A stretch of DNA of 64,000 nt from Paenibacillus glycanilyticus (GCF_030161375.1 NZ_BSSQ01000011.1:253041-317040); one strand, 5' to 3'. Positions 1-9,230 are shown, counted from the first letter of the stretch. Notes: generated by a model not told the origin, from the letters alone. Numbers and translations are program-made.

Positions 1-1
1 T

Positions 2-112
2 CTTGCGGTTGCGTTCCAGCATGAGATCGATCATTTGAACGGCATTTTGTTCACGGACATCGCGCAAAACGTATATGACATCACGGCAAGACAAAGAAAA
101 GGCGGCGAGTAA
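2..112 (+). CDS. def: Peptide deformylase, C-terminal end (partial)
   Basis: The 5' part lies outside the window; 36 residues and a TAA stop are visible. The translated end carries the third conserved deformylase motif, HEIDHLNG (bases about 20-43), whose two histidines and glutamate bind the catalytic metal and activate water. Deformylase removes the formyl group from nascent proteins. The enzyme functionally reverses the product of fmt, which follows 4 bases after the stop codon, and def-fmt is a classic operon. The assignment rests on the motif and on the neighbour. Confidence 0.93.
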   Translation, partial: LAVAFQHEIDHLNGILFTDIAQNVYDITARQRKGGE

Positions 113-116
113 AGGA

Positions 117-1067
117 ATGCGTATTGTATTTATGGGAACGCCGGAATTCGCCGTTCCTTCCCTTCGTCTCTTGATGGAGCAGGGCTACGATGTAGTCGCT
201 GCCGTCTCGCAGCCGGACCGCCCGAAAGGCCGCAAACGCGTATTGACGCCGCCTCCGCTCAAGGAAGCGGCTCTTGCGTTTGGTCTGCCCGTTTTGCAGC
301 CGGAACGTATGCGCAGCCCCGAGGCTGTTGCGGCCATTGCCGAACTCGAGCCGGATCTGATTGTTACAGCCGCTTACGGGCAAATCCTGCCGAAAGCGCT
401 GCTGGACATTCCGCGCCTTGGCTGCATTAACGTGCATGGTTCGCTGCTTCCGCGCTACCGTGGAGGAGCTCCGATCCAGCGCTCGATCATTAACGGCGAG
501 GCGGTTACGGGGGTAACGATTATGTACATGGCGGAAGGCCTCGACACCGGCGATATGATCAGCAAAGTAGAAGTGCCGATTGCCGATGAAGATACGTCGG
601 GTACGTTGTTCGAGAAGCTAAGCGCCGCCGGCGCTGAACTGCTGGGACGTACGCTTCCCGCTCTCCTGGCAGGCGAACTTCAGGCCGAGCCTCAAAATAA
701 CGAACTGGCTACGTATGCGCCTAACCTGACGCGCGAGGATGAGCGGATTGACTGGAGCAAGACGGCACGCGGCATCTATAACCAAGTCCGCGGCTTATCC
801 CCGATGGCAGGCGCTTTTACATACCTGAACGGTGAAGTATTCAAGGTGTGGTCCTGCGCGAAACCGGAAGGGCGGAAAGGTTCGGCTTCTTCTGCGCCAG
901 GCACCGTAATCGGCGCAACATCTGCCGGAATTGAAGTGCAGACGGGTGACGGCGTATTAACGTTGCTTGAGATTCAGCCTGCGGGCAAACGCGTTATGAC
1001 GGTTGCCGATTGGCTGCCGGGTGCGAGACTGTCTGACGGCGCGGTATTTGACGGAGGCGAAGCATGA
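117..1067 (+). CDS. fmt: Methionyl-tRNA formyltransferase
   Basis: Transfers a formyl group from 10-formyl-THF to Met-tRNA(fMet) in the cytoplasm. The protein has 316 residues, the usual length. It opens with MRIVFMGTPEFAVPSL, the standard family N-terminus, which is why the ATG at 117 is chosen over an in-frame upstream ATG at 75 that lies inside def. The N-terminal formyltransferase domain shows the folate-binding and catalytic segment NVHGSLLPRYRGGAP, followed by GLDTGDM with the catalytic Asp. The C-terminal third is the tRNA-binding OB-like domain. Purine-rich AAAGG lies very close to the ATG, and a further AAAGGCGG inside the end of def may act as the ribosome site. Its stop overlaps the rsmB start (ATGA). 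Confidence 0.97.
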   Translation: MRIVFMGTPEFAVPSLRLLMEQGYDVVAAVSQPDRPKGRKRVLTPPPLKEAALAFGLPVLQPERMRSPEAVAAIAELEPDLIVTAAYGQILPKALLDIPRLGCINVHGSLLPRYRGGAPIQRSIINGEAVTGVTIMYMAEGLDTGDMISKVEVPIADEDTSGTLFEKLSAAGAELLGRTLPALLAGELQAEPQNNELATYAPNLTREDERIDWSKTARGIYNQVRGLSPMAGAFTYLNGEVFKVWSCAKPEGRKGSASSAPGTVIGATSAGIEVQTGDGVLTLLEIQPAGKRVMTVADWLPGARLSDGAVFDGGEA

Positions 1068-2560
1068 GCGATCGTAATCAAGTAAAATCGAACCCTTCCG
1101 CTGGGAAGCCAAAAAAGAAGCCTGGCGGACAAGGCCAAGGCAATAGCCGTGGACAGCAGCAGGGGCGCAAGGAACAGCGCCCAGCGCGGATCCGCACGCC
1201 TCGAGAGCTTGCGCTTGATACGCTGGTGAAGGTTGCGGAGACTGGCGCTTACAGCAATCTTCAGCTCAATCGCGTCCTGCAAGACGCGCAGCTTCAGCGC
1301 GCAGACGCAGCTCTTGTAACCGAGCTTGTGTACGGCACCATTCAACGCCAATTGACGCTCGACCATTGGCTTGGCAAATTTGCCTCCAAAGGGCTTCGCA
1401 AGCTGGAGCCATGGGTGCATCAGCTATTGCGCATGAGCGCCTATCAATTACTGTATCTTGACCGTATTCCGGCCCATGCTGCGGTGAACGAGGCGGTAAC
1501 CATTGCAAAACGCAGAGGACATCAAGGAATTTCAGGCATGGTGAACGGCATTCTTCGCAGCATTGACCGGAACCGTGCAGAGCTGACGGTTGACGCTATT
1601 CACGATAAGAATCCGGCCTTGCAAATTGCGGTTAGACATTCTTATCCGGAATGGCTCGTAGAGCGCTGGGTCCAAACATACGGCGCGGATATAGCCGAAG
1701 CGATCTGCGCGGCCGGCAATGAACCGCCTCATGCAAGTATTCGCGTCAATCCGCTTCGCGCAACAAAAGCGGAGGCGCTTGCGATGCTGACCGAACAAGG
1801 CGGCGAGGCGGAGACGTCGAAGCTTGCGCCTGCAGGCATTGTCGTACGGCGCGGCGGCAACTTGGCCGACACGGCGGGTTTCCGCGAAGGCTTGTGGACG
1901 ATGCAGGATGAGAGCTCCATGCTGGTAGCCGAAGTCGTTGCGCCGAAAGCCGGCATGCAAGTGCTCGACTGCTGTGCGGCGCCAGGCGGCAAAACAACCC
2001 ATATGGCGGAGCAGATGGGCGGCAAAGGCAAGGTGTACGCCAACGATCTTCATCCCCATAAGCGTCAGCTTATCGTAGACCAGGCCGTTCGTTTAGGCCT
2101 TCAGAATATTGAAGCTATTACCGAAGATGCCGGTGAGCTTGGCAACCGCTTTGCGCCGGCATCCATGGACGCGGTGCTGCTGGATGCTCCTTGTTCGGGC
2201 TTTGGCGTCATCCGCCGCAAGCCGGAGATCAAATGGACGAAGACAGCGGGCGACGTTGGCGAGATCGCTGCCATTCAGCGCCGCCTGCTTCAGGCGGTTG
2301 CCGGTCTCGTGAAACCGGGCGGCACGCTTGTGTACAGTACATGTACGATTGAAACGGCGGAGAACGAAGCTCAGGTTAACGCCTTTCTTCAGGATCATCC
2401 GGAATATGAGCTTGATGCCGCTTGGCCGGAGGAAGCAATTCAGCCCCTGCTCGAGAGAGGCGTTGTTGACGAGGCTTCTTTTAGGGGCATGGCACAGATA
2501 CTTCCGTATCATTTTGGAAGCGACGGATTCTTCATTGCCCGTCTACGCAAACGCTCCTAG
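1064..2560 (+). CDS. rsmB: 16S rRNA m5C967 methyltransferase (Sun/RsmB)
   Basis: SAM-dependent methylation of C967 in 16S rRNA. The 498 residues comprise a basic, Gly/Gln-rich tail (about 1-45), a NusB-like helical RNA-binding domain (about 45-180) and a Rossmann methyltransferase core. In the core one sees motif I, LDCCAAPGGKT, then DAPCSGFGVIRRKPEIKW with Cys377 in the PC motif, and YSTCT with catalytic Cys427. Both cysteines expected of RNA m5C methyltransferases are present. The long low-complexity N-terminal tail is an extension compared with the Bacillus subtilis protein (family knowledge). The gene overlaps fmt by 4 bases, so translation is probably coupled. Confidence 0.95.
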   Translation: MSDRNQVKSNPSAGKPKKKPGGQGQGNSRGQQQGRKEQRPARIRTPRELALDTLVKVAETGAYSNLQLNRVLQDAQLQRADAALVTELVYGTIQRQLTLDHWLGKFASKGLRKLEPWVHQLLRMSAYQLLYLDRIPAHAAVNEAVTIAKRRGHQGISGMVNGILRSIDRNRAELTVDAIHDKNPALQIAVRHSYPEWLVERWVQTYGADIAEAICAAGNEPPHASIRVNPLRATKAEALAMLTEQGGEAETSKLAPAGIVVRRGGNLADTAGFREGLWTMQDESSMLVAEVVAPKAGMQVLDCCAAPGGKTTHMAEQMGGKGKVYANDLHPHKRQLIVDQAVRLGLQNIEAITEDAGELGNRFAPASMDAVLLDAPCSGFGVIRRKPEIKWTKTAGDVGEIAAIQRRLLQAVAGLVKPGGTLVYSTCTIETAENEAQVNAFLQDHPEYELDAAWPEEAIQPLLERGVVDEASFRGMAQILPYHFGSDGFFIARLRKRS

Positions 2561-2566
2561 GGCCGC

Positions 2567-2598
2567 TTGTGGCTCGACATGGGCGTTTGTGGTAAAAT
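2567..2598 (+). promoter_or_regulatory. Possible extended -10 promoter for rlmN
   Basis: The 98-base gap between rsmB and rlmN contains TGGTAAAAT (about 2590-2598), which reads as an extended -10 element. The only -35-like hexamer, TTGTGG at 2567, is 20 bases upstream, too far for a good sigma-A promoter. It may provide an internal promoter for the rlmN-stp-prkC-rsgA-rpe run. Confidence 0.25.
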
Positions 2599-2658
2599 AA
2601 ATCATCAGCGCAGGCATAACAGGCGCGCTAGTTCAGAGTCAGGTGTGATAATAAGAAG

Positions 2659-3705
2659 ATGAAACCAATAATTTATGACTATAACCTCGACCAGCTTCAA
2701 GACTGGATGAAAGAAAACGGGGAACCTGCTTTCCGCGGAGGCCAGCTGTTTGACTGGCTGTACGTGAAGCGGGTAAAAAGCTTTGAAGACATGTCGAACT
2801 TGCCGAAGTCGCTTCGCGATAAGTTGGAAGAATCATTCCAATTCGTGACGCTGTCGGAAATTACAAAATTCGAATCAAAGGACGGCACGGTCAAATTCCT
2901 GTTTGGCCTGCATGACAACCATGCGATCGAAACCGTTATTATGCGCCATGAATACGGCAACAGCATCTGCGTAACAACGCAGGTTGGCTGCCGAATCGGC
3001 TGTACCTTCTGCGCTTCAACGCTTGGCGGTCTGAAACGCAATCTGACCGCGGGCGAGATTGTTGCCCAAGTCGTAACAGCCCAGCAAATGCTGGATGCTA
3101 CCGGCGAGCGCGTATCGAGTATCGTCATTATGGGATCCGGCGAACCGTTCGAAAATTATGACGCCACGATGACATTCCTGCGTATTATGATCCATGAGAA
3201 AGGCCTTAACATCGGCCAGCGCCATATTACCGTCTCAACGAGTGGTATCGTGCCGAGCATGTATAAGTTCACGGAAGAGAATACGCAAATCAACCTTGCC
3301 ATCTCCATCCATGCGCCGAATGATAAGCTCAGATCCAAGCTGATGCCGGTTAACCGCCGCTTCCCGTTCGAGGATGTAATGGCTGCATGCCGCAACCATA
3401 TCGCGAAGACCGGCCGCCGCATTACGTTCGAGTATGCCTTGATCGGCGGCGTCAACGACCAAGCCGAGCATGCGCAAGAGCTTGCGGACGTGCTGCAGGG
3501 CATGTTGTGCCACGTTAACCTGATCCCGGTCAACCATGTACCGGAGAGGAATTACGTCCGTACGCCGCGCAATGACATTTTTGAATTCCAGCGCATTCTG
3601 GAGAAGAACAAAATCAATTGCACGATCCGCAGGGAGCAAGGTCATGATATTGCCGCTGCATGCGGCCAATTGAGGGCGAAACATATGGAGTCCACGACGA
3701 GGTGA
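2659..3705 (+). CDS. rlmN: Dual-specificity 23S rRNA A2503 / tRNA A37 methyltransferase
   Basis: Radical-SAM enzyme that makes 2-methyladenosine at 23S rRNA A2503 (and, in some species, tRNA A37). The 348-residue length is normal. The CX3CX2C cluster motif is CRIGCTFC with Cys111, Cys115 and Cys118, and the methyl-carrying Cys335 lies in AAACGQLR near the C-terminus; the conserved GSGEPF motif follows the cluster. All catalytic cysteines are therefore present, and Cfr-type resistance enzymes are a less likely alternative because of the housekeeping context. It starts at ATG 2659 after a purine-rich stretch. The stop codon lies just before the TTG start of stp. Confidence 0.96.
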   Translation: MKPIIYDYNLDQLQDWMKENGEPAFRGGQLFDWLYVKRVKSFEDMSNLPKSLRDKLEESFQFVTLSEITKFESKDGTVKFLFGLHDNHAIETVIMRHEYGNSICVTTQVGCRIGCTFCASTLGGLKRNLTAGEIVAQVVTAQQMLDATGERVSSIVIMGSGEPFENYDATMTFLRIMIHEKGLNIGQRHITVSTSGIVPSMYKFTEENTQINLAISIHAPNDKLRSKLMPVNRRFPFEDVMAACRNHIAKTGRRITFEYALIGGVNDQAEHAQELADVLQGMLCHVNLIPVNHVPERNYVRTPRNDIFEFQRILEKNKINCTIRREQGHDIAAACGQLRAKHMESTTR

Positions 3706-3711
3706 TCATGG

Positions 3712-4482
3712 TTGATTACGGCAAACCGAAGCGATGTCGGACGAATTCGTCACATTAACGAAGACCGTTCGTGGGTAGGACAGCTGGATAACGGCATTAC
3801 GCTGGCGATTGTCGCCGATGGGATGGGCGGCCATCAAGCCGGGGATGTAGCGAGCCAGCTGGCGGTTAATACGTTTAGAGACATGCTTGAGAAAAGCGCG
3901 TCGAAGGCGGATTTATCGATGCAAGAGGGGAAGATGCTAATTCGTCAAGCGCTCGTCATGGCTAATGACGTCGTGTACGATATGGCATCGCGCAACGAGC
4001 AGTACTACAATATGGGAACGACAATCGTTGCCGCCTTGTACAAAGAGCAGCAATTGATTATCGGGCATATCGGGGACAGCCGCGCCTATCTCATTACCGC
4101 AGATGGAATTGCGCAACTGACAGAGGATCATACGCTTGTTAACGAGCTGGTCAAGTCCGGCCAGATCAGTATCGAAGAGGCGGCGCATCACCCGCGCCGC
4201 AATGTAATTACGCGTGCTGTAGGTACAGACGCGCAGGTAGAGGTTGATATTTATACCGCAGCTTTGTCCGACAACGATGTGCTGTTGCTCTGCAGCGACG
4301 GATTGACCAATATGGTCAGCGACGATGAGATGCTGCAGACCGTGCGCGAGGATGGGCTGGGATTGGATGATAAAGCGGATCGCCTCATTCAATTGGCGCT
4401 TCAAGCCGGAGGGGACGACAATATTACGGTCGTTCTGCTTCAGGAGGAAGGCGCTGTTTTACGGGGAGGTGACAACGGATGA
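3712..4482 (+). CDS. stp: PP2C-family Ser/Thr protein phosphatase
   Basis: Mn/Mg-dependent phosphatase that reverses PrkC phosphorylation (PrpC in Bacillus). The 256 residues contain the PP2C metal-binding motifs: GRIRHINEDR near the N-terminus, VADGMGGHQAGDVAS, GHIGDSRAYL, and LLCSDGLTNMVSDDE, ending in GGDDNITVVLL. The start is TTG at 3712: this gives the family N-terminus MITANRSDVG, and the only nearby ATG (3708) is out of frame. The ribosome site GAGGTGATC overlaps the end of rlmN. The stop overlaps the prkC start (ATGA at 4479), the usual arrangement of this phosphatase-kinase pair. Confidence 0.96.
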   Translation: MITANRSDVGRIRHINEDRSWVGQLDNGITLAIVADGMGGHQAGDVASQLAVNTFRDMLEKSASKADLSMQEGKMLIRQALVMANDVVYDMASRNEQYYNMGTTIVAALYKEQQLIIGHIGDSRAYLITADGIAQLTEDHTLVNELVKSGQISIEEAAHHPRRNVITRAVGTDAQVEVDIYTAALSDNDVLLLCSDGLTNMVSDDEMLQTVREDGLGLDDKADRLIQLALQAGGDDNITVVLLQEEGAVLRGGDNG

Positions 4483-6650
4483 TCGGACATCAACTTGGTG
4501 GACGCTATGAAATTTTAACGAGAATTGGCGGAGGCGGCATGGCGCTTGTCTATAAAGCGCATGATATTCTGCTGAACCGCAACGTCGCAGTAAAGATACT
4601 GAGGCAGCAATTCGTCCATGACGAAGAGTTTATTCGGAGATTCCGCAGGGAAGCGCAGTCGGCTGCGTCGCTGTCCCATCCGAATGTCGTCAGCATCTAT
4701 GATGTAGGGCAGGAAGAAGATACGCACTACATCGTGATGGAATATATCGAAGGCCATAATCTTAATGAAATTATACATGAGCGTGCGCCGCTCCAGGCAG
4801 ACGAAGCGGTGCGGATTGCCATGCAGATTTGCGATGCGCTTGAACACGCCCATCAGAACCATATTATTCATCGCGATATTAAGCCTCATAACATACTGAT
4901 TGGCAAGAACGGCAGAGTAAAGGTGACGGACTTCGGCATTGCCCGTGCCGTTACCTCCTCTACCATTACGCAGACGGGCTCCGTTGTTGGATCTGTCCAT
5001 TATTTCTCGCCGGAGCATGCCAAAGGGATAAGCACGGGGGAGAAATCCGACCTGTATTCCCTCGGGATCGTGCTCTACCAGATGTTGACCGGGAAACTTC
5101 CGTTCTTCGGGGAAAGCCCGATCAGCGTTGCGCTCAAGCATTTGCAAGAGGAATTCGAGGAGCCAAGAAAGGTAAATCCTCATATTCCGCAAAGCGTGGA
5201 AAATGTCATCTTGCGAGCGATGCGCAAAAATCCGAATGAACGTTACCAATCGGCTCGCGAGATGCTGATAGATTTGGATACTTGCCTGAAACCGGAGCGC
5301 GTCAACGAGCAGAAGGTCACCTTCAACAGCGGCAGCGATCTCGACGAGACACGCGTAATGCCGGCTATTCGGGGCGATCTGCGTCCATCCATGCCGCAGG
5401 CTGAATTAACTCCCATTCCGCCTTCCCCGCTTGAGCGGGCGAGTAAGACGGCAGCGGCCTCCAGCCAGCCGGAAGTCGAATGGAAAGACGAGACAACGGC
5501 CGGAAAGCAAAAAGGTTGGAAACGTCCCACTACGATTGTAGCGGGAACTCTGGTTGTGCTTGCTTTGATTATATGGGGCTTCTTTGCCCTGTTGAACAAG
5601 CTCGACGTGCCGGAAGTGGACGTGCCTTATGTTGTCGGCGAACAATTGGAAGATGCCCGGGCTATTCTTGAAGCCAAAGGACTTAAGGTCAAGGAGCCGG
5701 TTATCCATGAGTTTATGGGGGATATCCCTGCCGGACAGGTGTTTGAGCAGGATAAGTCCAACATGAAGGTGAAGGAAGGCTCCTTTATTCAACTGTCTGT
5801 CAGCGATGGGGCTGTGCTTGAGAAAATGGCCGATTACAAAGGCAAACAGATTCAGGAAGCCAAAGATGACCTGACTGCTCTTGGCGTGGCTGCGGATGGT
5901 CAGATTGCCGTTGAACAAGTATTCAGCGATCAGGATCCGGGCACCATTCTTAATCAGACGCCGGAATTTGGCGCGGAGTTTGATCCGAAGTCGGCTACCT
6001 TCACATTTATGGTGAGCAAGGGACGGGAAACCGTCGAGATGCCGAATTTGATCGGCCATACCGTAGCCGAAGCGAAGGACATGCTGAAGGCGAGCGAGCT
6101 GACGCTTGACGATGAGGATATTCTGGAAGAGCCAAGCTACACGCAGAGCAAGGGACTTGTTATCGACCAAGACCCGTTCAAGCCTAAGGATTCCGTGCCT
6201 AAGGGTTCGAAAATCACGCTCCGCGTCAGCTCCGGTCCTCCTAAGGATGCGAAGAACCATACGTTTAACGTAACGATCTCGCCTGCCGAGGCAGGGAAAA
6301 CAAGCGAGATCCGGATCGTGTATTCGGATGCGCGCGGTCAAGACATTGAGTGGGGCAAACGTCAAATTCAAGATACGCAGTCTTTCCCTGTCCAAGTTAT
6401 TCTTGCGCCAAATTCGGAAGCTAGAGTGACGGTATACCGGGACGGCCAGTTTGTAGATACGCGCACGATAACCTATGAAGAGCTTGCCCAAGGTTCGGAT
6501 TCTTCATCGCTAACCATTCCGGGAACCGGCGGTACGGATCCAAGCAATGATCCAGGTACAACGCAGGAAACGAAAGAACCGGATCAGCCTGCAGACGCTG
6601 ATCCGAAAGAAAGCACTGACAATAACGGAGGCACCCAAGATGAGCAGTAA
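4479..6650 (+). CDS. prkC: PASTA-domain membrane Ser/Thr protein kinase PrkC
   Basis: Senses peptidoglycan and phosphorylates proteins of cell-wall metabolism, translation and germination. In 723 residues: a cytoplasmic Hanks kinase domain (about 8-275) with glycine loop IGGGGMALVY, Lys39 in VAVKIL, HRDIKPHN with Asp133, DFG, and activation segment GSVHYFSPEHAKG; an acidic/proline linker; one membrane helix (about 351-373); three extracellular PASTA repeats (about 376-446, 447-518, 519-590); then a region of about 85 residues and a Thr/Asp/Pro-rich tail (about 670-723). The tail is longer than in B. subtilis PrkC (family knowledge). It overlaps stp upstream and rsgA downstream, so phosphatase, kinase and GTPase are probably co-transcribed. 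Confidence 0.96.
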   Translation: MIGHQLGGRYEILTRIGGGGMALVYKAHDILLNRNVAVKILRQQFVHDEEFIRRFRREAQSAASLSHPNVVSIYDVGQEEDTHYIVMEYIEGHNLNEIIHERAPLQADEAVRIAMQICDALEHAHQNHIIHRDIKPHNILIGKNGRVKVTDFGIARAVTSSTITQTGSVVGSVHYFSPEHAKGISTGEKSDLYSLGIVLYQMLTGKLPFFGESPISVALKHLQEEFEEPRKVNPHIPQSVENVILRAMRKNPNERYQSAREMLIDLDTCLKPERVNEQKVTFNSGSDLDETRVMPAIRGDLRPSMPQAELTPIPPSPLERASKTAAASSQPEVEWKDETTAGKQKGWKRPTTIVAGTLVVLALIIWGFFALLNKLDVPEVDVPYVVGEQLEDARAILEAKGLKVKEPVIHEFMGDIPAGQVFEQDKSNMKVKEGSFIQLSVSDGAVLEKMADYKGKQIQEAKDDLTALGVAADGQIAVEQVFSDQDPGTILNQTPEFGAEFDPKSATFTFMVSKGRETVEMPNLIGHTVAEAKDMLKASELTLDDEDILEEPSYTQSKGLVIDQDPFKPKDSVPKGSKITLRVSSGPPKDAKNHTFNVTISPAEAGKTSEIRIVYSDARGQDIEWGKRQIQDTQSFPVQVILAPNSEARVTVYRDGQFVDTRTITYEELAQGSDSSSLTIPGTGGTDPSNDPGTTQETKEPDQPADADPKESTDNNGGTQDEQ

Positions 6651-7566
6651 TAGTGAAGCCAAGGGGAGAATCGTCAAGGCGCTTAGCGGTTATTACTACG
6701 TATTGCCGAATGAGGCGGAATCGACGGAGCGAACGGTGCAATGCCGTGCGCGCGGCGTATTCAAGAAGAGGGGATTAACACCGCTTGTAGGCGACGATGT
6801 GGTGTACAGCTTAACTGAGAACGGCGAGGGCACGGTGGAAGAACTGTTGCCCCGCTCTTCCGAGTTAATTCGTCCGCCCGTTGCTAACGTGGATCTGGCT
6901 ATTCTCGTCTTCTCCGTGACGGAGCCAACCTTGAATTTGCAGCTGCTTGACAAATTCCTCGTCCATATCGAGCATGCCGGGATTGAGCCCGTGTTATGTC
7001 TTAGTAAGCAGGATCTGGAGCAGGATGGCGAAGAGACGGAAGAAGCGATTGCCGCTGCCGCGGCAGTGAACCGGATCTATACGGCCATCGGCTACGAAGT
7101 GTACGGCACAAGCTCGCGGCAAGGGGTTGGCGTAGAAGAGCTGCATGGGCGTCTGAAAGGGCATGTAGCGGTCTTCGCCGGCCAGTCGGGCGTAGGGAAG
7201 TCTTCGCTTCTGAACGCGCTTGTTCCGGGCCTTGAGCTTGAGACGAACGCGATCAGCAACAGATTGGGCCGGGGCAAACATACGACGCGTCACGTTGAGC
7301 TCGTTGAGATTGGCGGCGGTTATGTGGCCGATACGCCTGGCTTCAGCCAACTCGACTTCACGGAGCTTGGCATTGAGGATTTGGGGTATTGCTTCCGTGA
7401 GATGCGCGAGCTTGCGCCGGAATGCAAATTCCGGGCGTGCACCCACGTTCATGAACCGGGATGCGCAGTGTTGAAGGCGGTGGAGGAAGGCCGTATTGCC
7501 GAAAGCCGCCATCAGAATTATTTGACGTTTATGACGGAAATGAAAGATAGAAAGCGGAGGTACTAA
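6640..7566 (+). CDS. rsgA: Ribosome small-subunit-dependent GTPase A
   Basis: Late 30S assembly factor. In 308 residues it has an N-terminal OB fold (about 1-70), a circularly permuted GTPase domain with G4-like LSKQD before G1 GQSGVGKSS (lysine 187), then G3 DTPGF, and a C-terminal zinc knuckle with Cys, Cys, His, Cys in [14 protein letters not shown]. The permuted order is diagnostic of the family. The start is ATG 6640, preceded by GGAGG inside the end of prkC; an upstream in-frame start at 6547 would add 31 residues read from prkC and is rejected. It is followed closely by rpe. Confidence 0.96.
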   Translation: MSSNSEAKGRIVKALSGYYYVLPNEAESTERTVQCRARGVFKKRGLTPLVGDDVVYSLTENGEGTVEELLPRSSELIRPPVANVDLAILVFSVTEPTLNLQLLDKFLVHIEHAGIEPVLCLSKQDLEQDGEETEEAIAAAAAVNRIYTAIGYEVYGTSSRQGVGVEELHGRLKGHVAVFAGQSGVGKSSLLNALVPGLELETNAISNRLGRGKHTTRHVELVEIGGGYVADTPGFSQLDFTELGIEDLGYCFREMRELAPECKFRACTHVHEPGCAVLKAVEEGRIAESRHQNYLTFMTEMKDRKRRY

Positions 7567-7571
7567 GAATT

Positions 7572-8216
7572 ATGGCAATTATCGCACCATCTATCCTGTC
7601 GGCGGATTTCGCCCGGCTGGGTGAAGAGATCAAAGCAGCGGAGCAAGCTGGAGCGGACTGGATTCACGTTGATGTTATGGACGGTCACTTTGTGCCTAAC
7701 TTGACGTTTGGACCTCCGGTTATTGCGGCTGTACGCTCGGCAACAAAACTTCCGTTCGACGTACATTTAATGATAGAACGCCCAGAGCTCTCCATTCCGG
7801 CTTATGCGGCTGCTGGAGCGGACCGGATTACGGTCCACGCCGAAGCGACCGTACACTTGCACCGTACGATTCAACAGATCAAAGATCTGGGTCTGCCTGC
7901 CGGCGTTGCCCTCAACCCGGCTACGCCGCTATCCGTGCTCGAGCATATTATAGGCGACGTTGACCTTGTTCTGATCATGACGGTTAACCCCGGTTTTGGC
8001 GGACAAGCGTTTATCGAGGAGTCGCTGAACAAGCTTCGCCAGCTGCGCAAGATGCTGGACGAGCGGGGGCTTAGCCATGTGCACGTTCAAGTGGACGGCG
8101 GCATTAACTCCGTTACGGCGAAGCAGGTAGTTGACGCCGGCGCTAATGTGCTTGTGGCAGGCAATGCCGTATTCGGGGAAAGGGACCGCGCGGCTGCGAT
8201 TGCTGCGCTTCGGTAA
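7572..8216 (+). CDS. rpe: Ribulose-phosphate 3-epimerase
   Basis: Interconverts D-ribulose 5-phosphate and D-xylulose 5-phosphate in the pentose phosphate pathway. The 214-residue TIM barrel shows the N-terminal [10 protein letters not shown] motif, [16 protein letters not shown] with metal-binding His and Asp, [20 protein letters not shown], and the phosphate-binding VDGGIN plus [13 protein letters not shown] lies 11 bases before the ATG. In B. subtilis thiN follows rpe; here that position is taken by a small membrane-protein gene 5 bases downstream. Confidence 0.97.
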   Translation: MAIIAPSILSADFARLGEEIKAAEQAGADWIHVDVMDGHFVPNLTFGPPVIAAVRSATKLPFDVHLMIERPELSIPAYAAAGADRITVHAEATVHLHRTIQQIKDLGLPAGVALNPATPLSVLEHIIGDVDLVLIMTVNPGFGGQAFIEESLNKLRQLRKMLDERGLSHVHVQVDGGINSVTAKQVVDAGANVLVAGNAVFGERDRAAAIAALR

Positions 8217-8221
8217 CGGCG

Positions 8222-8512
8222 ATGGAAGAAGATTACGAGTTAGAGGATAGCGTCTGGAAGAAAATCATGTGGATTGCTTTTTACGCGATATCGGCAGGCA
8301 TTCTGCTTGGATTATTTACGGCGATCAGTTCGCCGATCAAGTACGTTTGTTCCTTGGTGGCCTTGTATATCGCCATTAAATGCTTCAAGCGGTTTTCCGC
8401 TTGGGGACCGCGTATTTCCTTTATCGTTTCTGCCATAATTGTTTATTTTGCTACAGCTCTCGTGATCGCAATCGTTATCTATATGCGGGATAATCCGATG
8501 CCCGCGGGTTAA
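8222..8512 (+). CDS. Small membrane protein of unknown function
   Basis: The 96-residue protein has an acidic N-terminus (MEEDYELED) and three hydrophobic segments, roughly residues 14-35, 38-52 and 64-87. I do not recognise a family. It starts 5 bases after rpe and is closed by a strong terminator, so it is almost certainly the last gene of the rpe transcript. No obvious ribosome site is visible beyond the purines at the end of rpe, which suggests translational coupling. It occupies the place where other Bacillota carry thiN. Confidence 0.75.
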   Translation: MEEDYELEDSVWKKIMWIAFYAISAGILLGLFTAISSPIKYVCSLVALYIAIKCFKRFSAWGPRISFIVSAIIVYFATALVIAIVIYMRDNPMPAG

Positions 8513-8560
8513 TAGAATACGAGCTGGCTATTGGAATAGGACAGCTCAGCATCGCATAGG

Positions 8561-8596
8561 ATGGTTACATGAACGAAGGTTCGTGTAGCCATTTTT
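8561..8596 (+). terminator. Rho-independent terminator after the rpe transcript
   Basis: A stem of about 14 pairs with two G-U pairs (8561-8574 with 8579-8592), a 4-base GAAG loop and a run of T at 8592-8596. It separates the rsgA-rpe-small membrane protein transcript from spoVM. Confidence 0.8.
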
Positions 8597-8655
8597 GCGT
8601 TTAAATTGATTGGTACACTTTCCATTTCGATGAGCGTGTCTGAGGAGGGATGGGC

Positions 8656-8736
8656 ATGAAATTTTACACGATCAAACTGCCGAAATTTCTGGGCGGATTC
8701 GTAAAAGCAATATTGAATACCTTCCAAAAAAACTAG
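8656..8736 (+). CDS. spoVM: Stage V sporulation protein M
   Basis: A 26-residue amphipathic peptide, MKFYTIKLPKFLGGFVKA at its N-terminal side, matching the B. subtilis SpoVM pattern closely (identical through residue 14). SpoVM recognises the convex curvature of the forespore membrane and anchors SpoIVA, the base of the spore coat. GAGGAGGGATGGGC precedes the ATG, giving a strong ribosome site (GAGGAGG at 8642-8648). In B. subtilis it lies in the same place, between the rpe region and rpmB, and is made under sigma-E. I could not identify a convincing sigma-E promoter in the 60 bases between the upstream terminator and the ribosome site. Confidence 0.96.
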   Translation: MKFYTIKLPKFLGGFVKAILNTFQKN

Positions 8737-8741
8737 GTCCG

Positions 8742-8855
8742 ATGCACGGCTTAACGAAGATCGTGGGTAAGAATCCGGGGAGGATCGTCCTATGGCAGGG
8801 GGCAGATTTGACTATCGGAGCAGGTCCGCCAAATAGAATTTCAGTTATCGGCTGA
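8742..8855 (+). CDS. Candidate 37-aa ORF downstream of spoVM
   Basis: An ORF beginning MHGLTKIVGKNPGRIVL and ending with TGA at 8853 starts 5 bases after the spoVM stop. It is glycine-rich and contains no recognised motif. There is no clear ribosome site, only AGG in the spoVM stop region, so expression would need coupling to spoVM. It could equally be untranslated 3' sequence before the terminator at 8893. Confidence 0.2.
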   Translation: MHGLTKIVGKNPGRIVLWQGADLTIGAGPPNRISVIG

Positions 8856-8892
8856 CATTTGACATCTATAAATTCTATGCGGTAAACAAAGA

Positions 8893-8919
8893 AAAGCACC
8901 TGAGCTCAGGTGCTTTTTG
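8893..8919. terminator. Bidirectional terminator between spoVM and rpmB
   Basis: A perfect 24-base palindrome (8893-8916; arms AAAGCACCTGAG and its complement) with T runs on both strands. It lies between convergent spoVM and rpmB and probably ends both transcripts. The remaining 8920-9041 stretch holds only a short CGCCG/CGGCG inverted repeat near 8982-9001; I see no gene in it. Confidence 0.8.
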
Positions 8920-9041
8920 TCTAAATATAAGAAAGTATAAACAATTATACGACGCTTATATTTCATAGCGAAACGTTTGCTGCGCCGCCAAATTGACGGC
9001 GTCAGCCGTTTGCGCTAGACCGCTTGGTTGGAATCGGGCAA

Positions 9042-9230
9042 TTAAACGCGAGTTACTTTGCCGGATTTCAGTGCACGTGTGCTGACATAAACGCGTTTCG
9101 GTTTGCCGTCTACCAAGATGCGAACCTTTTGCACGTTTACACCCCAAGAACGACGGTTTTTGTTGTTTGCGTGGGATACATGGTTGCCTGTACCAGGCGA
9201 TTTACCAGTAATGAAACATTTGCGGGACAT
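9042..9230 (-). CDS. rpmB: 50S ribosomal protein L28
   Basis: The 62-residue basic protein begins [16 protein letters not shown] and ends [13 protein letters not shown], the standard L28 pattern. Only one cysteine is present, so it is a zinc-free (C-minus) form. A strong ribosome site (AAGGAGG on the minus strand) precedes the start. It is a single-gene unit on the opposite strand, as in B. subtilis, convergent with spoVM and divergent from asp23. Confidence 0.97.
   Translation of the reverse strand: MSRKCFITGKSPGTGNHVSHANNKNRRSWGVNVQKVRILVDGKPKRVYVSTRALKSGKVTRV

Noticed and set aside
5406..6491. 361-aa minus-strand ORF inside prkC
   Set aside because: Long antisense frame due to GC-rich codon structure of prkC; prkC itself is complete with all motifs.
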